Source of the DNA: Cercospora beticola | Taxonomy: Eukaryota; Ascomycota; Dothideomycetes; Mycosphaerellales; Mycosphaerellaceae | NCBI RefSeq assembly: GCF_033473495.1 | Contig: NC_088939.1 | Span: forward strand, 558,001-622,000 | Direction of reading: 5' to 3' | DNA length: 64,000 nt | Part shown: positions 54,883-64,000 of the stretch, piece by piece | How positions within the stretch are numbered: the first letter of the stretch is position 1 | Layout of the letters: each line of letters starts with the position of its first letter | Translations under genes and position numbers: made by a program | Notes under the pieces: generated by a model | Seen by the model: the letters and a program-made list of their open reading frames with translations, nothing else | Database searches by the model: none | Told to the model about the DNA's origin: nothing

Positions 54883-57800
54883 TGCGGCTTTCCTGCGTGG
54901 AATGTGTTCCCTGCTCCAGCAGCAGAGTGCATATTCGTGGAAGTGCTATACCTACCTGTTCTTTGTTCATGTCCTACAGCTTCGCCGCATATGGTCTTCT
55001 TTGTCACGCATGGCTATGCTCTTTGATCTTGAGCTCTGATTCATAATTAGCTGAAGAGACTAGGGAGGTCTTCTTCAAATGCTGGAGGATGTTCTGGAGA
55101 ACGCGTTTGCACGCATTGCGGCATTTCGGACCAGCTGGAAGAAGTCCTTGACCTTGCATTCGCGACTGCCTCGCGGCACGAGACAGCTGCAGACACAGCA
55201 GCGCTTTGCCAACGACATTTGGCCTACTGCTCCAGACTCGGGCGCTGTAGCGACGGGGCGGTCCTTCAGTCCTGCAAGAACGTCAATGAAGGTGAAGTCA
55301 GAGCAGCCGCTGGCATCATGCCGGCGCTTCCTCCGCCTCAAGCACGATGGCGAAGCCAAAGGCAAAAGCACAAGCAGTTGGTTCGATGGTTCGTCATGCC
55401 GCACAGATCCTGAGCATGGACTTCCCCATGCTTTCTCTCCCACGAGGTTCATTCGTGTTCGCGTGTGAGGACAAGAAGGTTGAATCCTGAAAGTTTCGTT
55501 CAGAAGAAGAGCCGTGCGAGGGACTGGTGCCACCGACGCCATCATCTTCTGTGCATCGATCGCATCTTACCATCGCGACAGACTCACGTCGTCATGTTCA
55601 ATGAATATTACTCATGCGTTCCGCGGCGTAAGTAGAGAAGTCATTGTATGTGACAGATGTTCGTCATACCTGTCGTAATGCGCAGTCAGTTCCTGCCGCA
55701 GCACTTGCCAGGTCCCAAAATAGGCCGCAGATACTTTCTCCCAAGCGACGGCTGCAAGTGCGCTGCGCAACAGGAGTGCATGAAGCAGCACAGTCTGACC
55801 GCGTCGTGCATACGATGAGCAAATCCTTGGGCAGTAACGCACCAACGAGCACGACTAAGATGGGGCTGAAGAAGGCAACACCGAAACGTTTCACATGTTG
55901 CATGCACGAAAGATGACTCAAAATTGCATACTGCATCCGCAAGCACAATTGTCGCAATCCTTCAGCAGCGGAGAGTCTCAGCCGCGGCGCCTACGATGCA
56001 CGTCTTGCGCATGAAGATGGCCGCCCAACCCACTGCATTCCTCCCTACGCACTGTCAGGCTCGAAACACACCGCAACAGCAGCAAGGCCACCGGTGAATC
56101 CAGGAGAAGACAAGGCAACAGAGCTGAAAACACCGAGAAGAAAAAGATCACCTGTCGATAACAAATCACCACGCAAGACACCCTCTCCCTTTCTCCTTCC
56201 TTCCCGCACAGCGCAACAGCCGCCCTACACGCGCTCAGTCGCCTTGCCGCCCGCCGCCTTGCATGCTGCGAACACCTCTCCAAACACAGCAGCACAACAT
56301 CACAGCGCATCACATCACATCCGCACCCGCCGAACGGTGCCGCTCCTCGGCGAACCACAAAGCAAGGTCACCCCCTCATCACGATAGACAAAGCTACAAA
56401 AGTACTTTGCTACCTTATTCCCAATTCGCCCATCGCAGCTCGCCTCCCAAACTGCAAAAGAGGGTGTGCTGCCGTGCAGCTGAAGCAGGCAAGTTCCCAG
56501 TTCGTTGGAACGTGGGATCGTCGCTGCTTAATCGGACGACTTTGCTTTGCCCACTCTGTACAGCTCCGCGAAGCTTGGGTCGTGAGTGCAGCTGTGCAGG
56601 ATACTGATGGTTTGGAAGTGATGCTTTGTTTGCTGTCGGAGACCGGAACATCAACCAACCAACTAGTGATGATCTCAATGTTCTGGAATAACCAAGGTTC
56701 TCACACGTTCTAGAAGTATAATAAGGTAAGCCGGACTTGTACGCGACCGCGCGAGAAGCATGCATGGTGCCGGAAAAGTTTAGCTTCGCTCCGCGATTTG
56801 CAGGTACACTACAGTAGAGCAAGTCTAGTCTGGTCTGTCTCTCGCAAACCGATAAAGTCGAGGGTACAGACATCAGTGCGTTGCAGCAAGACATGGCATG
56901 GCAAAAACGTGCGCTTTGGATCTTGCAGCACAAGCGTAACGGGTAGGTCACAGTAGTAGGTTCCAAAAAGCACGCGTTGCGCGGAACGACTTCAGCATCT
57001 CCGAACAACCGACAGGAGGAGCTTGAGAGAAAGTCACGGGTTGTGATAGTGATGCGTGGAGGAGAGCGCTTGGGATCGGATGAGGTGTGACGAGAGACAG
57101 GACGGAGAAGAGGGTGTAGTGGAAGAGGGCGAGAAGCAATGTTCAAAGTGTTTTTTATGATAAATCTATGCTGTCTAGCAGCCAATCTGCTTTCTAGAAA
57201 ATGATTAAATAAAATGATCAAGTGACCTGGAGGTGGGTGAAAGACCTCACCTCACCTCTTCAACAGTAAAACAAGTTATAACGATAGAATCAAATTGCAA
57301 GCCCAAAAGTTTTCCGCACAAACAACAACACCGTACTATGTCGCAGCAAAGGGGTATATCGCTGATAACAGGAATCAACAACTTTTTTGCCTTCCAGTTT
57401 TACTCTCTCAAAAGAAAAGAGTGGTACGCCGCCCCGCCCGTAGCCCAAGAATGCCAAAGCAGTGATGTTGGAAAATGACGATGAGGATGAGATGACAAAA
57501 CAGTGCTTCTGCGCAGCGCTCAAAACGATGACTCATAGTTCTCGTCGGAGGTCATCGGAGACAAACAACACCATGCTCAACCCAACCCGTCCCATGCATC
57601 CAGCCAGCCCTGCCCAGTGTTTCCTGTATCTCGTGCGTAAGTGACCAAGATAGATATTATTCGTACAGCGTTCTTGTCCGGTTTCAAGATTGTTTTGATG
57701 TTCGGAAAGAAGAACGTAAGATTGATGATGAATATTCCAGCGCCGCCTGAAGAAGTCCAATTGTAGAACTCCAGTATGCTCCGTAATAAGTGTTCCGTGT

Positions 57801-57966
57801 ATAAAACCAAGATTGATGGGTTGGGTATCAGAAGGCGAAGTCGCGATGCGATGACGAGACGCCACCACCAAAAAGGGGGGCGATGCCAATAAACTCCAGA
57901 AAGCCAGTTTGCCACTTCAGGCAGCAGCGGCGTCGTGTGAGTCGCTGTCACCGAATTGTGTGTTTT
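54883..57966. other. Long intergenic region with overlapping doubtful frames
   Basis: 3.1 kb. Around 55079-55545 three frames on both strands stay open. A plus-strand ATG at 55350 gives a 47-codon frame of coding appearance (MAKPKAKAQAVGSMVRHAAQ...). None could be supported as a gene. The rest is low-complexity CA/AC-rich sequence near 56200-56330 and an A-rich stretch near 57270-57420. Confidence 0.4.
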
Positions 57967-59211
57967 CTATTTGCCAGGATTGCGAAGGATTTCTTCGCAG
58001 TTGGCGTCGAATCGCATGCTCCAGAGACGCATGCCGGTCATCAACTTCTCCGTTCGCTCCAACTCCCTGTCACGGCCAAAGATGGTGTCGACGAACTCGC
58101 TTCCACTGTCCTTGCCCATCGTGACGTTCTTTGAGCCGCCGCTTGCCTTCTTTGCGGCCTTCCACATGTAGTTCTCGCAGATTTTGAGGAGCTTGTTGAA
58201 GCGTTGCCATAGGCGCTCACCTGACTCGAGGAAGTCGTCGACGAGGTCGCGTGACGCCTGTGATCGGATCTTGGGCATGATATCCTCGGCACGACGGACC
58301 TTGTGGGCGAGTTGGATGAGAAGGAGCCACATCTCGCCTGCGACCTCCGACATGGGGGTGGCTGGGCCATAGAAGAAGACGGTCCAGTCATAGATCCACT
58401 TGCCGAGTGAGTTGGCGTCAAACACGGATCCTAGCAACAGGATTGGCTCTTCGGTGGGATCCCAGTTCTTGTATGAGTAACCGGCGGGAATGCCAGCGCG
58501 ACGCGCATCCTCCTCTGTTGCCTTCGGTGGCGGCTTGGTGGCAGTGCTTGGCCGGCGTGGAGGCGGGGCGTGAGTAGTCTTGGGGCCATGCGATGCTCGT
58601 CGTGGTCGAGGAGTCTGTTCGGTGTCTGCAGCCGGAGTGTAGATTGGGACCTGATCGTAATAGCGGTGATCAGTACGTGCGTCGTGATATGTGTATGTGT
58701 GCTTGTATGGCGGCGGGCGCGGCTCATATCTCTCATAGCGTGGCAAATCCTCATAGTAGCGGTCGTAGTAGTACTCGTCGTACTGCGGCCGCGAGGAATA
58801 ATGCTTGCTACTCGAGTACGTGCGCTGCTTGCTGTGGTCGGTAGGCTGACGATACGAGTATCGAGCGCTTTCCCGCTTACGATCAGAGCCACTTACATAG
58901 TCGGTCTTCCGCTGAGGCGTCGATTGAGCAGAAGTATGGTAAGTGGGCTCTGGTGTCGAATAGCGGCCGGTCGCGTAGTATGAGGTCTTGCGGGGAGTCG
59001 GCGTCGCGCTGTATGAGTAGTTGTACGCGGTCGTACCATCGCCGGTCGCTCGTCGGGCGTGTCCTTTCGATTGACCAGAGTAGGAGTAGTTTCTTGGTGA
59101 GTAGTACGCATTATACCCTGCGGCCGGCGGTGGTGTTTGCGGAGGCGTGCGATAGTAGGAGCCGTAGCCCGGCGGAGGCACCGGGTAGCCTGCTGTCTGG
59201 AAAGTTGCCAT
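57967..59211 (-). CDS. Tyr/Pro-rich gp1-like conserved fungal protein
   Basis: Single exon of 414 aa, ATG at 59211 (an upstream in-frame start is not favoured). Residues 1-245 are extremely rich in Tyr, Ser, Arg and Pro, with YYRTPPQTPPP and DEYYYDRYYEDLPRYERYEP segments, and are probably disordered. Residues about 250-414 form a conserved helical domain: GIPAGYSYKNWDPTEEPILL, GSVFDANSLGKWIYDWTVF, GEMWLLLIQLAHKVRRA, KLLKICENYMWKAAKKA and the terminal MRLWSMRFDANCEEIL. Fungal databases often carry such proteins as 'vegetative cell wall protein gp1'. That name comes from the Pro-rich part and is not evidence of wall location. No signal peptide is visible. Confidence 0.85.
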   Translation of the reverse strand: MATFQTAGYPVPPPGYGSYYRTPPQTPPPAAGYNAYYSPRNYSYSGQSKGHARRATGDGTTAYNYSYSATPTPRKTSYYATGRYSTPEPTYHTSAQSTPQRKTDYVSGSDRKRESARYSYRQPTDHSKQRTYSSSKHYSSRPQYDEYYYDRYYEDLPRYERYEPRPPPYKHTYTYHDARTDHRYYDQVPIYTPAADTEQTPRPRRASHGPKTTHAPPPRRPSTATKPPPKATEEDARRAGIPAGYSYKNWDPTEEPILLLGSVFDANSLGKWIYDWTVFFYGPATPMSEVAGEMWLLLIQLAHKVRRAEDIMPKIRSQASRDLVDDFLESGERLWQRFNKLLKICENYMWKAAKKASGGSKNVTMGKDSGSEFVDTIFGRDRELERTEKLMTGMRLWSMRFDANCEEILRNPGK

Positions 59212-62200
59212 CGATGGACGATGGCGAGGCGTCCAGACGCGCCTCAAGTCGTTATTGTGGTCTCGTTGTTGACTTCCAGTGGAGCCAGAATGCGCTCACG
59301 CTCTATCTGGGGCCGTGAGGTCGGCAGTGTGGCAATGGAGGACGAGAGGCGGCGGCAAATCGAGTCGCTTCGTTCCTTTGTCGGTACATTGAGAGGTTGT
59401 TGATGAGACTTGAGCAGTACAAGTCTGAACGAGATCCAGAAAGACCTCGTGATGCGGCGTGATGTGGTGGATGGTCTTAGTAATTGCGCTTGGTGTGGCC
59501 TAGAAGGTCCTGGTAGAAGGGATCGCGCTGAGCGAAGAGGAGAGGTTGGGTATGTAAAGGCTAACTCCCTTGCAGCGCATGGGCCTCGGGCGGATCGTGG
59601 CGCAGACACACACGGTGCGAATTTTGCCTTGTCGGTGCGGTGACCAATAAACGCCGGATGAAATTAAAGTGTGCTGGGCCTGGGTCCTGAAATAAAGCGA
59701 TAGGGATGTGCGCTCTGGCAGTGAGTCGCAAAGGTTTGGCTGGGAGTGGAAAAGGGTGACGGACGGGGAAGCTTGGATGCAGGAGGCGGATGTGCGCAAG
59801 ACATGGATGCCCAACAACGGACGAACAGCTCGTAGCGAAGGCCTCGCTCGGCCCGGCAGCGTGTGCGTCAAGGCTGCACCGCTAGCCCAGCCTCGTCGCC
59901 GGCGCGCTGAGCGACGACGAACTCTGATTCATGATGATGAGGTACCTGTTCGTGCGACGATGGTACAAACAGCCGCCGTGCAACTCGTCCAGTGCAGTCC
60001 AGCTGATTTCTGAGCTCAGCCTCGCTGTCGCACACGAATCCGCTGAATGAGATGCGGGTGGCACCTTCCAGCAACGTCCGCGCCTCTCGTAAGCGTGGGT
60101 GGTGGCGGCGATGATCTGCCTGGCACGAAACAAACGGCCGTTCCTTCTTTGAGCGCCCGCCCGCTGAACCTACGTCGAACCTTTGCGGACGCGTTCACGT
60201 CTGCTGGCCGTCTACGTCTACTTTTGCTTGCCAGTTCGTAGTTCGTACACATCACCACTGGTCTGATGCAGCACCGTGATGAAAAGGCTCGCGGGCGAAA
60301 AGGAAGCATGGCATGGCAGCGCCAGCGCAGCGCCATGGCCCAATCAGTTCCTGCAGACTGCGAGCGGGATGTGCAAGCCCTCGACACCACGCACGCCCGC
60401 CCACTCACGCTGCCGAGCACCTCGTGGTCTGTTCCCTCGTCTCCGTCTCTGCTCTCACATCCGACACGCCGGCCCGCTTGCCCAAAACAGAGTTTGAACG
60501 GCAACATGTCCACCACCACCCGTCTTCACTCCCCCGAGACCACCACCGCGTTTGCTGCCAACGGTCATGGCAACGACCACCGCTCGCAATACTTCGCGCC
60601 GTCTGCTGCCCTGCGTGTGCGTGTCGCAGCGACCCCTCTCCTCTCCACCCCGCCCCCTCTCGCCCGCCCAGGCGAGCTCTCCTCTTTCGCTTTGCGACAG
60701 CTCACAGCTGTCATCTACTGTGGATGCTACCACTGGTCGACGGGGTGACGTTGAGTTGGAACGGACTCATATCGTGCATGCGACCAGCAGCTCCCCATCC
60801 TGGCCACCACGAACAGCGCAGCAAGCACCACCATGCACGATTCCGCGCGTAGTCGCGATGCATCGATCCTTCCCGTCCGTGATTGGACCACACATTCCAA
60901 ACGCACCGCGCTAGCAATTCTCCAGCATGGGATTCGCTCCGTGCACTGCGTTAACTCCCAAACTGCCTGTGCCAAGTATACCATTTTCCTAACATAAACA
61001 GGGCGGTGGACGTCCTGCGCACATGCGGTGTGCGCAGCAAAGCTGGGTAGCTCGTGAAAACTCTTACAAGCTCCACCAACACCGCCAGTACCGCTTGCTC
61101 AAGCGCTCAGCAGGTGCAGAGATGCAGCCTGAATCTCCGATGCATTCGCCCATCGCTGGACAGCACCCAGGAAATGTCCGTTGCAGCCTGGTGCAACAAC
61201 ATGTGGCAGAAAACACCGCAGCCACACATCGTCGTCACCCCAGCGCCGTCGCTCGGCAACGCTGCAGTGGAGCTGAAGGGCGAGCTGGCCTTAACCAGGC
61301 TGCCAGGTGTGTCTGGACAACACTGTCTCACTCTGCTGCAATCGCACTTCGGAATTATTACTTGGTGCTACCGACCTTTCGGGATCACGCAGCTGTCACG
61401 CACTCTTCAGGTCATTCTATATTGCATTTGTGCGACTCTTCTCCTCGCGTCGCTGCAGGGGTTTGCAGAACAGGGTCAGCATGCCGCAAGCAAGGCTTTC
61501 CACACAAAGCACCATCTTCACGTTCGTGTCACTAGACTTGTGGTACCCCAAGATCATATGGAGATCCAATACAAGCCTCTGCCCGCCACAATGAAGCGCA
61601 CTGCGGAGTCAGCACGGGTTCCGTATCTGGCGCCTGTCACTCTCGGGCACGCGGATAGCAATGTTCCTTCCGTGATTCCATAATGGTGAGCGAGTGGTGC
61701 TTGGTTGGACAGGCACTGCGAAATTCGAAACATGGTACGGGTCAATCACCAGGTACCGGCTGCAACCTTTACGTATGGCACGAGGCTGTCACATTGGACG
61801 AGTGGTTCTGCAAAAATCCGCGATTGGCGCTCATGACCTCCGCATTGTGCGTCCGTCGATCCGGAGGACCACGAGAATATCGAAAGGTAGGAGATATCCA
61901 CAGGTCATGCTCAGACATGTGCCTTTTCCAATACGAGCCAATGGGTTCGATCTCAGCCTCATCGATAAGCTTGTAGCTCGCCGCACAGCGTACGCCTTCC
62001 AGAAGAAAGGTACATTTGTCCAACTGCACCTGCCGTGTCTGGACTGCCCTGATTCCACGACAGTATTGAGTAAGATCTTTCTCTCACATCTGGTGCGCTC
62101 AACGGTCCGCTAAAGGCAAACATTTTGCTCGTACCTGTCGAACCACGGATCACAAATACAGCCTCTCAGCTCGGATTACAACGATGAATTCGCGTATTTC

Positions 62201-63552
62201 GATCGTCCATGCTCCCGTCGCTCCGCAGGCAGCTCTGTGAGCACACCGAGATTCCGCTGGCGCCGGGTTTCAAGTACCTTATTGCTCCTCAACGGATTTC
62301 CTGCCGCAGAACGGACTACACACCACTGATGGACAACTCCGACCAAGGCCAGTCCATGCTACCTTGTATTGCTTACTCGTACTCTTTCCCTCAACTGTGC
62401 ACAGCCACACTTCAGTCACATCAAGTCGGAGTTCTGTCCGGAACGTACTGAGTCGCCTCCCGGCTTTATCCAGCATCAAGGCTTGCCACGCGTCGAAGAA
62501 CTTTCCGAAATGCTGCATAGATTGCGGCGAGCGCACTCAGCACGAAAAGCTTGAGTCACGCCTTTCGAGCCTTGAGCAAGCGAGGCGGAGCTTTACCGAC
62601 ATTAGGTCAAGACTTGAAACGAGTCGACGATTCAGGAGAAGAAGGTTAGTAACCCTGTGCCTGTATGCATTTCTGTCCGAGTGGCAAGATCGCGCAATGC
62701 GCATGGGACGCACGCGAGGTAGGCGATTACATTTCGTTAGTGTCGCGTCTGCTCTTCTTGACGTCTGAAGACGAGAGTTTGAAGTCAGCGTTGACGACTA
62801 GCCCGCAGTAGCTTGACGGAACTTGTCGATGTGTAGGCGGACTCGTCCAGCACATGTCCAAAAATTGGCATTTGACGGCATCGCCTTCTACATACATCAT
62901 TTCTCTGCGATGGAAGCGCTTCTGGGTTTGTCATTTTCTTAATTTCGGTTGCAATCGTCTACAAAGATCACGTCGCTAGTCAGAGGCCCACTCTCGAGCA
63001 TGTATTGTTCGGACGAATGGACGTCCTACCGTCCGAATTGAGAAATGCAGGTCGATCGCCTTTGGTATGGAACCACAGCTACCAAATCCAGGCGAATATG
63101 CACTTCTTCAGAGATGCCCCGACGAGACGGCGGTCGAAGTATCTCAGTAAATTACCATCACAAGTTGCCTACGTTCGCACCTTTCTATTCCTCCAAGATA
63201 CGAGAATTGTGCTTCTTGGTCGCTTGCAAATGGCAGTGATCTATGAGCTGTTCGATTCGATCTTCTCTACCACTTTCCAAACTTATATCGTATCGCACGG
63301 TCCTTCCATATCCATGTTTCTGCTGTCAAGCAGTATGGACCCTAAGCAAGCAAATATCTACAGAGGCCGTGGACGAGCTCCACTTCAGAGTGTGCTCATT
63401 CCTGAAGCCTGCGCCGTTGTAATGCACGCAACTATGATGGAGCTTTTGGGAGTTCTCCGACTCTCTGGGAAACAGATAGCAGGAGCGGAAAATGAAGAGT
63501 GCGGTAGGGAGCAGTAGATATTGAAGTTCCCTCATCTATCTCTTCCACTCTC
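59212..63552. other. Gene-poor region
   Basis: 4.3 kb without a supported gene. A plus-strand ATG at 60506 (MSTTTRLHSPETTTAFAANG) starts a coding-looking exon ending at a GTGCGT donor near 60617, but no following exons could be fixed. The frame 63017-63517 (166 aa) shows no family signature. No transposon or tRNA was recognised. Confidence 0.45.
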
Positions 63553-64000
63553 TCATCCCAAATTAAACTCACTCGCACCGCCCATCTTCCTCGACATCTG
63601 CTGCATTTTCCTCTTCGCAGCCTCCGCATCCGCGACCTCCGTAACATCATCCAACGCACCCGCCGACCGCTTCCCATCACCCTTCCCACCATTCTTCGCA
63701 GCAGCATTCGCAATCGCCTGCGCCTTCCCCTTCTTATCCTTCCCAGCCCCCGGTCTCGCACCAGGAACTCTAATCGCACCCGGCTTATCCCTCAACGCAA
63801 AAGCCTTCGCCAAATGCCCCAAATGTAATTCCTGCATATTAAAAATCCCTCGCTCAGCAGAAACATGCGTCGCATAAGCTCTCACATGCGATTGAAAAGC
63901 TCTCCTCGCCTGTTCCAAATGTTTCGGATTCTCAAGCGCCCATCTCTCAATATCCAATTGAAAATCCGTTGCGATTTGTTCCCATTCCCGGCCTTGTACG
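63553..64000 (-). CDS. DBP7: ATP-dependent RNA helicase Dbp7 (DDX31-type), C-terminal part
   Basis: Runs off the window edge, so only about 148 C-terminal codons are seen, in frame to base 64000. The block HLEQARRAFQSHVRAYATHVSAERGIF and LHLGHLAKAFALRDKPG is the conserved post-helicase domain of DEAD-box proteins of the Dbp7/DDX31 group, which act in 60S ribosomal subunit assembly in the nucleolus. The Gly/Lys/Ala-rich stretch and final KMQQMSRKMGGASEFNLG are typical tails. Helicase motifs lie outside the window, so Dbp7 is preferred over related helicases only on this segment. Confidence 0.82.
   Translation of the reverse strand, partial: VQGREWEQIATDFQLDIERWALENPKHLEQARRAFQSHVRAYATHVSAERGIFNMQELHLGHLAKAFALRDKPGAIRVPGARPGAGKDKKGKAQAIANAAAKNGGKGDGKRSAGALDDVTEVADAEAAKRKMQQMSRKMGGASEFNLG

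Noticed and set aside
56415..57221. 268-aa minus-strand frame
   Set aside because: Low-complexity residue mix, no ATG context or domain, overlaps other open frames.
60266..60748. 160-aa plus-strand frame read as one protein
   Set aside because: The part before 60506 lacks coding character and its first codon is not convincing. Only the internal ATG region was kept as a finding.
63017..63517. 166-aa plus-strand frame beside DBP7
   Set aside because: No family features; ends 35 bp from the DBP7 stop; composition is unlike neighbouring genes.

Overview
The window is a gene-dense piece of a filamentous ascomycete (Pezizomycotina) chromosome. Genes lie on both strands as independent units. They carry short GT-AG introns (39-115 bp in the models below), fungal-type protein families (PROPPIN Atg18, RhoGDI, Bqt4-like KilA-N protein, GCP4, Asa1, XAP5, a gp1-type Tyr-rich protein), and no bacterial operon structure. 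Two six-cysteine secreted small proteins suit a plant- or surface-associated Dothideomycete, but that placement is inference. All exon joins were worked out by hand from splice sites and reading phase.

Layout. 1-2.4 kb: no supported gene. 2.4-16.5 kb: orphan protein, TYW4 tRNA-modification enzyme, divergent ATG18, RhoGDI, divergent Bqt4-like membrane protein, thioredoxin. 18.7-25.2 kb: F-box protein, secreted Cys-rich protein with a decayed partial copy 1.4 kb away, a frameshifted gene, and a conserved secreted protein. 25.5-30.6 kb: TPR (TTC1-like) and XAP5 genes share a 197-bp promoter, followed by two membrane hypotheticals. 30.8-34.9 kb: a three-exon acidic protein with a coding minisatellite, then a ubiquitin C-terminal hydrolase. 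35.3-43 kb: a type II membrane glycosyltransferase-like protein, UDP-glucose 6-dehydrogenase and a nucleotide-sugar/triose-phosphate-type transporter lie next to one another. 43.5-50.3 kb: small membrane protein, second secreted Cys-rich protein, small two-exon protein, GCP4, Asa1. 50.3-59.2 kb: sugar MFS transporter, orphan basic protein, gp1-like protein. 59.2-63.5 kb is gene-poor. The window ends inside the C-terminus of a Dbp7-type RNA helicase.

Most genes are housekeeping and unrelated to one another. The only functional grouping I can argue for is the sugar-nucleotide trio (glycosyltransferase-like, UGDH, transporter). The features most likely to vary between strains are the secreted-protein region at 20.8-22.9 kb and the DEL-repeat minisatellite. 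No tRNA, rRNA, CRISPR array or intact transposon was recognised.
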